From: Flagellimonas profundi
GTDB taxonomy: Bacteria; Bacteroidota; Bacteroidia; Flavobacteriales; Flavobacteriaceae
Length of the DNA: 64,000 bases
Assembly (NCBI RefSeq): GCF_017313275.1
Contig: NZ_JAFLNM010000001.1
Span: forward strand, 992,001 to 1,056,000
Direction: 5' to 3'
Shown here: positions 54,429-63,750 of the stretch, piece by piece
Layout: each line of letters begins with the position of its first letter
Position numbering within the stretch: position 1 is the stretch's first letter
Notes under the pieces: model-generated
What the model was told of the DNA's origin: nothing
Seen by the model: the letters and a program-made list of their open reading frames with translations, nothing else
Databases searched by the model: none
Program-made: the position numbers and the translations under genes

Positions 54429-56111
54429 TTATTTTTTGATATATCCGGGACCATGTACGACCCGGCCGGGCATATTGCCCGTATGCTCACCATCCTTCAA
54501 AACCTGGGTGCCGTTTACAAAAACATGTTGCATTCCTTCGGAGTATTGATGGGGATCCTCAAAAGTTGCCTTGTCTATGATGGTCTCAGGATTAAAAAGG
54601 ACCACATCGGCATAATTCCCCTCGGCAAGACTGCCCCGTTTTTTTATTTTAAGATTGGTGGCCGGCAACTGCGTCAATTTATGAATGGCACTTTCCAATG
54701 GGATAACATTTTCTTCACGAACGTATTTACCCAATAAACGGGCAACGTTCCCATACGTTCTGGGATGGGTGCTAGACTTTAAGAAAACACCTTCGGTGGC
54801 AGGGGAGCCTGCATCGGAACCAAAACTCATCCAAGGCAGCGCAATCTGCTTCTTTACATTTTCTTCGGACATTAAAAAATAGATGGTGCCAACACGGCTA
54901 CCATCTTGTACTACCAAATCCATGGCTGTTTCCTCGGGTGAGGTGCCTCGCATTTCCGCTACTTCCTTTAATGTTTTTCCTGTGAGATATTTTAGGGAAT
55001 CTGCCTTAAAGCCCACTAAAAGAATTTTACTGGGGTCGCCTGCGGCTTGCATCAAACTTTCCCACTCGTCCGTAGGAGTGGTCATCTCTTCTTTTACTTT
55101 TTTTCGAATTTCAGGGTCTTGTAAGCGTTCTGACCATTTATCATACCCGCCTTCTTGAACCCAAGGCGGCATGGAGGCATCCAATCCTGTTGCTCCTGCT
55201 ACATAATTGTACATATCGGCGGTAATGTGGAGTCCCGCAGCATTGGCAGAGTCAACTTTGGCCACTACATCGTCAAACTTGTGCCAATTTTCCTTGCCGC
55301 TCTGTTTAAGGTGATAAATTTCTGCGCGGATATCGGCCTCATCTGCAATACGGATCAATTCATCCAAACTTTCCAATAATCTTGAACCTTCACTTCGCAT
55401 ATGACTGATGTACATGCCATTATACTCAGAGGCAACCTTACAGAGTTCGATCAATTCTTCGGTACTGGAATAAAATGCAGGTGCATATATTAAAGAAGAA
55501 CCAACGCCCAAAGCACCTTCTTCCATGGCTTGTTTTACCATTAGCTTCATGGAATCCAATTCCTGTGGAGTAGGGGCACGGTCTTCAAAACCTACCGTGT
55601 TGATGCGTAAAGTGGTTGCGCCCACAAATGACGCTACATTGGGAGATATACCTTTATTGGTAAGGTATTCCAAATATTCGTTCAAGGTGTTCCATTCAAT
55701 ATCAAATTTGATGTCCCCCTGACTTTCCTGCTCTTCTTTTTTCATAGCCTCGTTGAGCGGCCCCATGGACCAACCTTCACCAAAGACTTCGAGGGTTACA
55801 CCTTGTTTGATGTCGGCCATGGATCGTCCGTCCTCGATCAGGGATTCTGTGGCCCAACTTAACATATTGATGAACCCTGGAGCCACTACCAAACCTGAGG
55901 CATCGATTTCCTGTGTTCCGGTAGCATTCCCCAAATCCCCAATGGCGGCAATGGTATCTGCATTTATCCCAACATCTCCGGTATACGACGGTTTCCCAGA
56001 ACCATCCACGATTTGCCCATTTTTAATTAGAATATCAAAATGTTGGGGTTGCGAACAGCTGGCAAAAAAAAGAAGGATCATTAAAACTGTAAAGAGCTTG
56101 GTTGGTTTCAT
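54429..56111 (-). CDS. N-acyl-D-amino-acid deacylase-like lipoprotein
   Basis: A 560-aa amidohydrolase of the D-aminoacylase subfamily. The lipoprotein signal MKPTKLFTVLMILLFFASC puts the anchor Cys at 19. The fold starts ILIKNGQIVDGSGKPSYTGD and keeps YISHMRSEG, AEIYHLKQSG and MSFGSDAGSPA. The usual PGFIDxHxH metal motif is replaced by APGFINMLSWATES, so two histidine ligands are missing; a one-metal site is likely. It lies 16 bp upstream of the serine hydrolase and probably shares its transcript. Confidence 0.85.
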   Translation of the reverse strand: MKPTKLFTVLMILLFFASCSQPQHFDILIKNGQIVDGSGKPSYTGDVGINADTIAAIGDLGNATGTQEIDASGLVVAPGFINMLSWATESLIEDGRSMADIKQGVTLEVFGEGWSMGPLNEAMKKEEQESQGDIKFDIEWNTLNEYLEYLTNKGISPNVASFVGATTLRINTVGFEDRAPTPQELDSMKLMVKQAMEEGALGVGSSLIYAPAFYSSTEELIELCKVASEYNGMYISHMRSEGSRLLESLDELIRIADEADIRAEIYHLKQSGKENWHKFDDVVAKVDSANAAGLHITADMYNYVAGATGLDASMPPWVQEGGYDKWSERLQDPEIRKKVKEEMTTPTDEWESLMQAAGDPSKILLVGFKADSLKYLTGKTLKEVAEMRGTSPEETAMDLVVQDGSRVGTIYFLMSEENVKKQIALPWMSFGSDAGSPATEGVFLKSSTHPRTYGNVARLLGKYVREENVIPLESAIHKLTQLPATNLKIKKRGSLAEGNYADVVLFNPETIIDKATFEDPHQYSEGMQHVFVNGTQVLKDGEHTGNMPGRVVHGPGYIKK

Positions 56112-56181
56112 AGTTTGGTTATTTAGTGAGATAACCAATTTATACTATTTTAACCGCAAAGCCAAGAGGAACTTGCTGATG

Positions 56182-56895
56182 CTAAGCTTTTTTCACGCGA
56201 TATTGATAAGGGTTTCGTCCGGGCGACTCTTTTTTAAGTTTAGGCAATCTTTCAAAAATACCCGATGCAATCATTTTCTTTTGAAAACGACTACGATCTA
56301 GAGGCTCTCCCAAAATAGCTTCATGTAATTGATGCAGTTGAGGCATCGTAAATTCATTGGGAAGTAGATTATAGGTGAGTTGTTCCTGCTTGATGTCTTC
56401 CTTCAATCGTTCCTTGGCCGTTAGAACAATATCCTTGTGGTCCATCCACATGTTAGGGAGGTCATCCATATTGAACCACTGAAACGCAGCATCAATATCC
56501 CCTAGCACAGGTTGGGTCTTTTCAAAATCAACCAAGGAGTAATGGGCAAGGGTTACAAAGCGGTCGTTTAACCAGCAACCTTCGGTAAAATGAATATCGT
56601 TATTTTCTAGAAACTGTCTCCATTCCTCTGTGAATTTTCGGTCTTCACCACCAAATACGGACAAGAACTTAAAATGTGGATCCTTCAATCCCGTACGTTC
56701 CCTTAATATTCTTACAGTGGCATCTTCAACAGATTCTGTCCGAAGAATATACCCTCCAGGCAACAGCCATTTGTCACCAATTTGCAGCAACAAACATTTA
56801 ATTTGACCTTGATGAAATGCTATAATAACCATATCTACCGAAAGGTTGGGCAGATATAATTTCTCACCGTTTTCTATAAATTCCTTAAAATCCAT
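56182..56895 (-). CDS. NrtR-family Nudix-related transcriptional regulator
   Basis: A 237-aa protein: an N-terminal Nudix-like domain (about 20-150) and a C-terminal winged helix (about 170-237, TYNLLPNEFTMPQLHQLHEAI). The Nudix box GGYILRTESVEDATVRILRERTGL-type region reads R-I-L-R-E-R in place of REUxEE, losing two of the catalytic acids, which fits a ligand sensor rather than a hydrolase. Family members such as AraR sense sugars. It is divergent from a GH3 glycosidase with two shared operators between them. ATG 56895 is chosen. Confidence 0.85.
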   Translation of the reverse strand: MDFKEFIENGEKLYLPNLSVDMVIIAFHQGQIKCLLLQIGDKWLLPGGYILRTESVEDATVRILRERTGLKDPHFKFLSVFGGEDRKFTEEWRQFLENNDIHFTEGCWLNDRFVTLAHYSLVDFEKTQPVLGDIDAAFQWFNMDDLPNMWMDHKDIVLTAKERLKEDIKQEQLTYNLLPNEFTMPQLHQLHEAILGEPLDRSRFQKKMIASGIFERLPKLKKESPGRNPYQYRVKKA

Positions 56896-56899
56896 TTCA

Positions 56900-56968
56900 C
56901 AAAAATAATGATTTGTGTCACTTTGCCACAAAAAAAAGATTTATATATTTGTGGCTTATTGTCACAAA
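56900..56968. promoter_or_regulatory. Divergent promoters with two 21-bp operators
   Basis: Two TTTGTG-N9-CACAAA sites lie at 56912-56932 and 56948-56968, centres 36 bp apart. Rightward promoter: TTG 56923-56925 inside site 1, an 18-bp spacer, TATATTTG 56944-56951 overlapping site 2. Leftward promoter: TTG on the minus strand at 56931-56929, a 21-bp spacer across site 1, TATTTTTG at 56907-56900. A bound regulator would block both. Confidence 0.75.
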
Positions 56969-56978
56969 CTAAACGACT

Positions 56979-59393
56979 ATGAAAAAATTCTTTCGAATTA
57001 CATTAAAAACATTAGGGGTCATATTGATCATCCTAATTATCGGCGGACTAATCGGATGGTGGTACCTAAGTTCACAATTTTTAAGTTTTGAAGACGATTA
57101 TGCCGAAAAGAAGGATATCCCTGAATTAACCGTGGATGGTTATACTTTTTTGGACAGAAACGAAAATGGAACTTTGGATGTGTATGAAGATGATAGGACA
57201 TCCATTGAAGAAAGAGTAGGGGATGTACTCTCCCAGATGACCGTAGAAGAGAAAATCCATTTGCTCAAAGGTTCTGGATTGGCTTCTGCCATGGGAAGAG
57301 TAGACCCGGAAGAAGGTATTCCCGGAGTTGTGGGAACCATTGTAGCGACTCCCAGACTAGGAATTCCCGCAATAAATCTCTCCGATGGCCCTGCAGGACT
57401 TCGCATTGAACCGACACGTGAAGGAGTGGACCGAACATTTTATGCAACAGCTTTTCCCATTGCCACTTTATTGGCATCTACTTGGAATACCGAACTAGTG
57501 GAAAATGTGGGAGATGCCATGGGCAATGAAGCTCTTGAATATGGCATAGATGTGATATTAGGCCCTGGTGCCAATATTCATCGCCATCCTTTTTGTGGAC
57601 GTAACTTTGAATATTATTCCGAGGATCCTTTACTAACGGGTAAAATTGGGGCCGCAATGGTCAATGGTATCGAATCCAATGGAATAGGTACATCGGTAAA
57701 ACACTTTGTTGCCAATAACCAAGAAACCAACAGGAATTTTAACGATACTCGAGTTTCTGATCGTGCCATGCGCGAAATATACCTGAAAGGATTTGAAATT
57801 ATTGTGGAGGATGCACAACCCTGGACGATTATGTCTTCTTATAACAAGGTAAATGGCACCTACACTGCCGAGAGCCGTGATTTACTCACCGATATTCTTA
57901 GAGACGATTGGGGTTTTGAAGGTTTGGTTATGTCCGATTGGTTCGGCGGAAATGATGCTGTGGCCATGGTAAATGCAGGGAACGATCTATTGGAGCCAGG
58001 CACCAAAAAACAATGGAAAGCTTTAACAGCAGGGTATGAGGATGGCACCTTGAATATGGATGCAGTGGATACCTCGGTAAAAAGAATTTTGACCTTGATC
58101 TTTAAAAGCAAAAAGATGACAGATTATACCTATGGAGAAAATCCTGATCTGGAAGCACATGCCGACATCACCAGAAAGTCAGCATCCGAAGGAATGGTAT
58201 TGTTGAAAAATGATGGGGCACTACCGTTGGATAAAGGCAAAAATATAGCACTCATTGGAGTATACTCCTACGATTTTATTGCTGGAGGAACAGGTTCCGG
58301 GGATGTAAACGAAGCGTACACCGTTTCTTTGGAAGAAGGGTTGACCAATACCGGTTTTACTGTGAATCAAAAGGCAAAAGAAGCTTACCAAAAACATAAA
58401 AACTCCAACCCAGAGGCCTTTGTTAAGCCAGAAGGGATGGCGGCGATGTTCAATCCTTACCTTCCACCAGAAATGTCTTATGACGAAGCAATGATGAAGG
58501 ATATTGTGACAGAAAGTGATCTGGCCATCATCACTATTGGAAGAAACAGTGGAGAAGGCGGTGATAGAGTGGTAGCTGACGACTTTTTACTTTCGAACAA
58601 AGAAAAGGATATGCTGAGTGCCACATGCAAAGCATTCCACGAGGCCAACAAAAAAGTTATCGTAGTTTTAAACATTGGCGGGGTCATTGAAACTGCTTCG
58701 TGGAAAGACCAACCCGATGCCATTGTTTTGGCCTGGCAAGGAGGTCAAGAAGGTGGTAATGCCGTAGCGGATATTTTAAGCGGAAATGTGAACCCAAGTG
58801 GAAAATTGACCATGACGTTTCCGATCAATGTCGATGATCATGCGAGCAACGCCAACTTTCCGCAGAACGGCTTGCCCATGCAAATGACCGATATGCTATT
58901 TGGAAAAGATGAAGTGCCAGAAGGTGAAATGGTGAGAAATGTGGATTATACCGAATACGAAGAAGGTATTTATGTAGGCTATCGCCACTTTGATAAAGAT
59001 GGTTTGGATGTTTCCTATCCCTTTGGTTTTGGTATGACCTATACCAATTTTGAGTATGGTGAAATGGACTTGGTCCATGAAAATGATTCCATCAAAGTGG
59101 CTATTCCTATCACCAATACTGGCGATATTGCCGGTAAGGAAGTGGTGCAGTTCTATGTTTCCAAAGATTCCGCCCAGATAGATAGACCTATAAAGGAGTT
59201 AAAAGCATTTGCCAAAACAGGTTTACTGTCAGCAGGTGCTACCGATACCTTAAGAGTAAACATTCCTGTAAAGGATCTTAAATATTGGAACGAAAGCAGC
59301 TCAAAATGGAGTTTGGAGCCCGGAAAATATATAGTTGAAGCAGGGGCTTCTTCAAGAGATATTCAATCAACAAAAGAGGTGGACTTGGAATAA
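56979..59393 (+). CDS. Glycoside hydrolase family 3 enzyme (beta-glucosidase-like)
   Basis: An 804-aa GH3 enzyme anchored by an N-terminal helix (10-31). An EF-hand-like loop DRNENGTLDVYED (59-71) precedes the barrel. LSDGPAGLR, KHFVANNQET and the nucleophile D320 in EGLVMSDWFG are present. The C-terminal sandwich has GRNSGEGGDR and AWQGGQEGGNAVADILSG with a candidate acid/base Glu; a fibronectin-like domain ends it (660-804). It hydrolyses beta-linked oligosaccharides in the periplasm or at the surface. It is likely controlled by the divergent NrtR-type regulator. Confidence 0.9.
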   Translation: MKKFFRITLKTLGVILIILIIGGLIGWWYLSSQFLSFEDDYAEKKDIPELTVDGYTFLDRNENGTLDVYEDDRTSIEERVGDVLSQMTVEEKIHLLKGSGLASAMGRVDPEEGIPGVVGTIVATPRLGIPAINLSDGPAGLRIEPTREGVDRTFYATAFPIATLLASTWNTELVENVGDAMGNEALEYGIDVILGPGANIHRHPFCGRNFEYYSEDPLLTGKIGAAMVNGIESNGIGTSVKHFVANNQETNRNFNDTRVSDRAMREIYLKGFEIIVEDAQPWTIMSSYNKVNGTYTAESRDLLTDILRDDWGFEGLVMSDWFGGNDAVAMVNAGNDLLEPGTKKQWKALTAGYEDGTLNMDAVDTSVKRILTLIFKSKKMTDYTYGENPDLEAHADITRKSASEGMVLLKNDGALPLDKGKNIALIGVYSYDFIAGGTGSGDVNEAYTVSLEEGLTNTGFTVNQKAKEAYQKHKNSNPEAFVKPEGMAAMFNPYLPPEMSYDEAMMKDIVTESDLAIITIGRNSGEGGDRVVADDFLLSNKEKDMLSATCKAFHEANKKVIVVLNIGGVIETASWKDQPDAIVLAWQGGQEGGNAVADILSGNVNPSGKLTMTFPINVDDHASNANFPQNGLPMQMTDMLFGKDEVPEGEMVRNVDYTEYEEGIYVGYRHFDKDGLDVSYPFGFGMTYTNFEYGEMDLVHENDSIKVAIPITNTGDIAGKEVVQFYVSKDSAQIDRPIKELKAFAKTGLLSAGATDTLRVNIPVKDLKYWNESSSKWSLEPGKYIVEAGASSRDIQSTKEVDLE

Positions 59394-59415
59394 TCCCCAG
59401 CTTCCACTATTAAAG

Positions 59416-59456
59416 AAAGGAACCCTGGCTACATGAAGTTTAGCCAGGGTTCCTTT
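59416..59456. terminator. Strong bidirectional terminator
   Basis: A perfect 16-bp stem AAAGGAACCCTGGCTA / TAGCCAGGGTTCCTTT has a 9-nt loop and a T-rich end rightwards. It is shared by the GH3 gene and the convergent methyltransferase gene, which ends 2 bp away. Confidence 0.85.
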
Positions 59457-59457
59457 T

Positions 59458-60081
59458 TTATTTTTTCTTCCCTAAAAATCGGATGACAGCCCCCTTACCC
59501 ACATGACCATTGCCTTCATTGAGCTCAACGATTGTTTTTTTAAGATCCAATATTTCGTAATCCTTAAAATCGGTTTTCAACTCTTCCAAGGAGAAAAGGG
59601 AATCCAAATTTCCAGGTCCACCTACGCTTGGGTTTTTCTTTTTGTATTCCAAATGATCTTTGCTAAAACCTTCAAATATGATGATACCGCCTTTTTTTAG
59701 GTACGTATGAAGCAATTTATGATACCCGGCACGAATATTCGGAGGAAAATGGGCATAGATCAAAGCTATGGCATCAAACTGCTCAGGTTGATAGGCCAAA
59801 CTGCCAAGTTCTCCAATTTTGTAGTCTATGGAAACCCCTTTTTTCTTTGCTAGTTTCAGGGCTTTTTGTTGTCCTGCCTCGCTGATATCAAAAGCGGAAA
59901 CATCCCAACCTAACTGTGCGGCATAAACGGCATTTCTTCCCTCTCCCTCAGCACCAAACAGAATGGAGCCTGGCTCAATGCCTTTAAGCTTTTCTTTTAA
60001 ATACTTATTAGGTTTGGTACCATAAAAATAGGTAGTCTGTCCAAACTTGGTATTCCACATCTTAAGCCATTCACTATCCAT
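59458..60081 (-). CDS. Class I SAM-dependent methyltransferase, TehB-like
   Basis: A 207-aa methyltransferase. It starts MWNTKFGQTTYFYGTKPNKYL, as in TehB/thiopurine-type methyltransferases. The SAM-binding region is SILFGAEGEGRNAVYAAQLGWDV-like, followed by FDAIALIYAHFPP and LKKGGIIIFEGF. Substrates of this group include small thiol or chalcogen compounds; not determined here. Confidence 0.85.
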   Translation of the reverse strand: MDSEWLKMWNTKFGQTTYFYGTKPNKYLKEKLKGIEPGSILFGAEGEGRNAVYAAQLGWDVSAFDISEAGQQKALKLAKKKGVSIDYKIGELGSLAYQPEQFDAIALIYAHFPPNIRAGYHKLLHTYLKKGGIIIFEGFSKDHLEYKKKNPSVGGPGNLDSLFSLEELKTDFKDYEILDLKKTIVELNEGNGHVGKGAVIRFLGKKK

Positions 60082-60151
60082 TGCGCAAATTTAATTAGGT
60101 ATTAAAATTACACCTATTCACAGAGCTTTCGAAAAAAATATAGTGTGGAGC

Positions 60152-60754
60152 TTAATAAATACCTGTCTTTTCATTGCTCATTATATGGCCGGAACTTGTA
60201 TAAAGCTTGAGTGTATCTCCTTCGGCGGATATTAAAGTTATTCGAGTCTCTGAGCTATATTTCAAACCTCCACTGGACATTATGCTAAATCCAACAGGGA
60301 CATAATAGGGGAATATACCTCTTGAATATTCGTGGGAAGCTTTATACGCTTTCGGTAATTTTATTTTATAAAGATGGCATTGAGGGTAATCCAGATACGT
60401 TTTTTCAACAATGGTCCCCAATAGCATGGATTTATTGTCTTTTAATTGCGTTAATCTAAAATTATTGTTTTGGTCTATCTCAAAGGAGTATTCATTAGCA
60501 TATAGTGGATATTCCCTGTTAATAGGGTATTTCATTGTTTTGTTTGGGACAGGTTTCGTAACGTTATCAAGGTCTGAGGTTATAAGAATCCTACTTTCGG
60601 ACTGCTTAACAGAAATATAGGATAGTTCGATGGGATCTATGCTATGCTTAAAATAATGATCAGGGTTTATTTTCCGAGTGATCATTAAATACCCTAAAAC
60701 CCCCAAGCAGATTAAAAAACAAAACAGAATCCACATTTTTTTATTTCGCGACAT
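60152..60754 (-). CDS. Membrane-anchored protein, unknown
   Basis: A 200-aa protein with one N-terminal helix (8-25) and a beta-rich extracytoplasmic part of about 170 residues (ELSYISVKQSESRILITSD; YYVPVGFSIMSSGGLKYSSE). No recognised domain. Stand-alone gene, 70 bp from its neighbour. Confidence 0.65.
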   Translation of the reverse strand: MSRNKKMWILFCFLICLGVLGYLMITRKINPDHYFKHSIDPIELSYISVKQSESRILITSDLDNVTKPVPNKTMKYPINREYPLYANEYSFEIDQNNNFRLTQLKDNKSMLLGTIVEKTYLDYPQCHLYKIKLPKAYKASHEYSRGIFPYYVPVGFSIMSSGGLKYSSETRITLISAEGDTLKLYTSSGHIMSNEKTGIY

Positions 60755-60860
60755 ATCGTCAAGATATCTCGAAATCCAATATGTGCCCTGCTATAATTGA
60801 TGAATACCCGTGTTGATCTTATCAATGGGGTCGTTTTGAAGAATTAATGGCGCAACCTAA

Positions 60861-62510
60861 TCATTGGTCACTTTCGTAAACCACCCGTTCTTTTCTGGAA
60901 AACCAATCCAAATACATGGGCTGATGGATAGCTTCTATCCGGTTTCGCCTAATTTTCATGGAGGGAGTCATCAAACCATTGTCCACGGTCCAATTTTCTT
61001 TCATAACGACCGCTTTTTCAATTTTCTCATGCTTTTTTAACTGAGGGTTCAAAGCATTAATGGATGCCAGAATTGATGAGTTTAAAAGTTCTTTGCCTTT
61101 GGCCCACCCAGCCTCTGACGGAATAATTAAAACAATGGGCTGTGAAATCCCAGTGCCCACCAAGCAAATATGCTCTAAATCGGTGTTTTTTGATAACTCC
61201 AACTCAATAGGAGATGGGGTTACATATTTACCCTTATCGGTTTTAAATTGATCCTTGATTCGCCCAACAATGGACAAAAATCCATCATGGTCAAATTCAC
61301 CAAGATCACCCGTTTTTAAAAATCCATCTTCGGTGAACATAGCAGCCGTTTGATCAGGGGATTTATAATATCCCACCATCAGTGTGTCACTTTTTATAAG
61401 AATTTCGCCTTCGGGCGACAGCTTGGAAGTAACCCCTGGCAACGGCTTGCCCACAGTGCCAAATTTATTGGTTGTTGGAAGATTGAAATGAGAAAGGATA
61501 CAATCCTCCGTCATACCATAGCATTGTTGAATCTCAACGCCAAGTTTCTTGTACCAATTTTGAAGACTTACTGCCAATGGTGCAGCTCCAGAACCACAGA
61601 AAGAGGCTTTGGAAAGTCCCAACTTATGCACGATTTTTTTCTTGATAATGTTATTGATGACTGGAATGGATAGGAATATGTTCAATCTTTTTTGAGGGAT
61701 TTTACTCAACACGCCTTCTTTGAATTTTTGCCAAATTCTCGGAACAGCAAAAAATGTATCCGGTTGCACGGATGCCAAATCTTCGGGGAATGTTTCCAAA
61801 GACTCCGGAAAACTAGCTGTACTTCCGGTGTACAAACAAACCATTTCTATTCCAATACGTTCCGCAATATGCGACAAAGGCAAATAGGAGAACATTTTTG
61901 ATTGGTTTTTAATGTTCAGTACCTCGACCCCTGTATTGGTGACCTGGTTGAACGACTTTACCTTATGCATCACTCCTTTTGGGTTTCCAGTGGTACCTGA
62001 AGTGTACATAATGGTGATAAGGTCCTCCGGATTTTGTTCAAAAGGTTCAAAATCAGTAGGTGTTTTTACAATATCCTCCCATGTATGTTCCTCTTGGATT
62101 TCGTAGAGCCCTACCCCAATTTTTGGAATATGGGGAATCCCTGGTTTTTGGGAACCATAATCATCCAGTTTCCCCACTATAATGGCCTTACTTTCACTAT
62201 GCACCAAAATTTCGTGAATACTATCGCCGTCCAGGGTGGGATATAAAGGGACGGAAATAAACCCTCCCAGCATAATGGCCAAATCGGCCATAAACCAATG
62301 TGCACAGTTTTTGGATAAAAGTGCTACATGATCGCCTCGCTTCAATCCCATACGATGCAAAGCACCGGCAATTTTCAAAGCCTCTTCAAAGGCATCCTGA
62401 CGTGAGTACTCAATAAACTTTCGGTTAATGGGCTGTCTTAAAAAAATATGATTCGGGTCTTTTTGCAACCAGTGCAAAAATGCCTCTAGAGGGGTTTTGA
62501 AAGTTTCCAT
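60861..62510 (-). CDS. Long-chain acyl-CoA synthetase (AMP-binding)
   Basis: A 549-aa adenylate-forming enzyme that activates carboxylic acids, probably fatty acids, to acyl-CoA. It shows the P-loop TIMYTSGTTGNPKGVMHK, GAAPLAVSLQNWYKKLGVEIQQCYGMTE, TGDLGEFDHDGFLSIVGRIKDQFKTDKGKYVTP and the C-terminal catalytic Lys region PSMKIRRNRIEA. ATG 62510 (METFKTPLEAFLHW) is preferred; an in-frame ATG at 62561 adds 17 residues without family support. Confidence 0.88.
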   Translation of the reverse strand: METFKTPLEAFLHWLQKDPNHIFLRQPINRKFIEYSRQDAFEEALKIAGALHRMGLKRGDHVALLSKNCAHWFMADLAIMLGGFISVPLYPTLDGDSIHEILVHSESKAIIVGKLDDYGSQKPGIPHIPKIGVGLYEIQEEHTWEDIVKTPTDFEPFEQNPEDLITIMYTSGTTGNPKGVMHKVKSFNQVTNTGVEVLNIKNQSKMFSYLPLSHIAERIGIEMVCLYTGSTASFPESLETFPEDLASVQPDTFFAVPRIWQKFKEGVLSKIPQKRLNIFLSIPVINNIIKKKIVHKLGLSKASFCGSGAAPLAVSLQNWYKKLGVEIQQCYGMTEDCILSHFNLPTTNKFGTVGKPLPGVTSKLSPEGEILIKSDTLMVGYYKSPDQTAAMFTEDGFLKTGDLGEFDHDGFLSIVGRIKDQFKTDKGKYVTPSPIELELSKNTDLEHICLVGTGISQPIVLIIPSEAGWAKGKELLNSSILASINALNPQLKKHEKIEKAVVMKENWTVDNGLMTPSMKIRRNRIEAIHQPMYLDWFSRKERVVYESDQ

Positions 62511-62604
62511 AATAGTCTGGCGGTTGGTACTTAAAGGTACTTTATTTTCTGTTAATACCATTTTAAGTATGTTCAGAGAACGATGACTTATCTTTAGTGT
62601 TCAC

Positions 62605-63576
62605 TCAAAAATCATCAAAATCCACAATCGCTTGTCTCTCCCTGTTCACAGACAATTTTGTAATGTCCGGTCTGGAATAATGTCCAACAGGATCAAAATT
62701 TTGCCGCTCTTCCAAAACCCTGTCAAAATCAATGGTTTGTATTATTAGACCTTCCTTGTCCACCACTGGTTCAAGAATCCATTCACCTGAAGGAGCTGCA
62801 ATGCAAGAACCTCCATTCCCCATAACTTCGGGGGCATTTTCGATGATCCTTTCAAAACCTGGAATATCCGAGGTAATGTCCGATTTACGCATTAGACCGG
62901 ATACCGAAATAACAAATGAACGCGATTCTCTGGCAATAAACCTTGTAATATCTCGCGTATTATAATCAGAACCGGGCCAAACAGCGATATGTAAATTTTC
63001 CCCCAATCCATATAAGGCCGTTCTCGAAAGAGGCATCCAGTTTTCCCAGCAGTTTAGTCCACCGACAGTAAATTTTTTAAGATTATGGGTCTGTAGACCA
63101 TTGCCATCGCCGGGGGACCACACCAATCGTTCCTCATAGGTGGGTTGTAGTTTTCTGTGGACCGATTTTATGCTGCCATTGGCATCAATATATACCAAAG
63201 AACAATATAGACTATGTCCGCCGCGGTTTCTCGGTCTTTCTATGATTCCCAAATACACGGCGATTTTATACTCTTTTGCCAACGAACAAAGTTCATCCAG
63301 ATCTCCATTTTCTATTTGAACCGAATTGTTGGCATAATGTGCAAACAGTTTTTTCTGATATGATGAATCAAACTCACAGCCATTGGTAATGGAAACCCAA
63401 AACGGATAACCTGGCAACAAGGCTTCACCAAAAACAATGAGTTCGCAGTCACTTTTTCCGGCTTCAATTATGGAGGATTTAATTTTTTCGATGGTTTTGC
63501 CCTTATTGAGCCAAACTGGCGCTATCTGCGCCAACGCAACTTTAAGTTCATTGCCTTTTGCCACTGGTTCATTCAT
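62605..63576 (-). CDS. Nitrilase-family carbon-nitrogen hydrolase
   Basis: A 323-aa enzyme with the Glu-Lys-Cys triad: E51 in VFGEALLPGYPFW, K142 in VHRKLQPTYEE and C176 in GGLNCWENWMPLSR. The C-W-E-N signature places it in the true nitrilase branch (nitrile to acid plus ammonia) rather than the amidase branches. The C-terminal tail is typical of helical nitrilases. Substrate unknown; an arylacetonitrile or aliphatic nitrile is possible. Confidence 0.87.
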   Translation of the reverse strand: MNEPVAKGNELKVALAQIAPVWLNKGKTIEKIKSSIIEAGKSDCELIVFGEALLPGYPFWVSITNGCEFDSSYQKKLFAHYANNSVQIENGDLDELCSLAKEYKIAVYLGIIERPRNRGGHSLYCSLVYIDANGSIKSVHRKLQPTYEERLVWSPGDGNGLQTHNLKKFTVGGLNCWENWMPLSRTALYGLGENLHIAVWPGSDYNTRDITRFIARESRSFVISVSGLMRKSDITSDIPGFERIIENAPEVMGNGGSCIAAPSGEWILEPVVDKEGLIIQTIDFDRVLEERQNFDPVGHYSRPDITKLSVNRERQAIVDFDDF

Positions 63577-63750
63577 GTTCAATAAAAAATTTAAACCAAC
63601 ATCAGGGTATCCTTATTTTATTTGCTCAGATCGGATGTTGTATTGGATTAAAGATAACATTTTTGATGTCTTAAAAATTTAAACCCCTTTTTCTACAATG
63701 GTCATAACCTAGATTTTCCGTTATTTTGTGACACAATAAAATATACAGTT

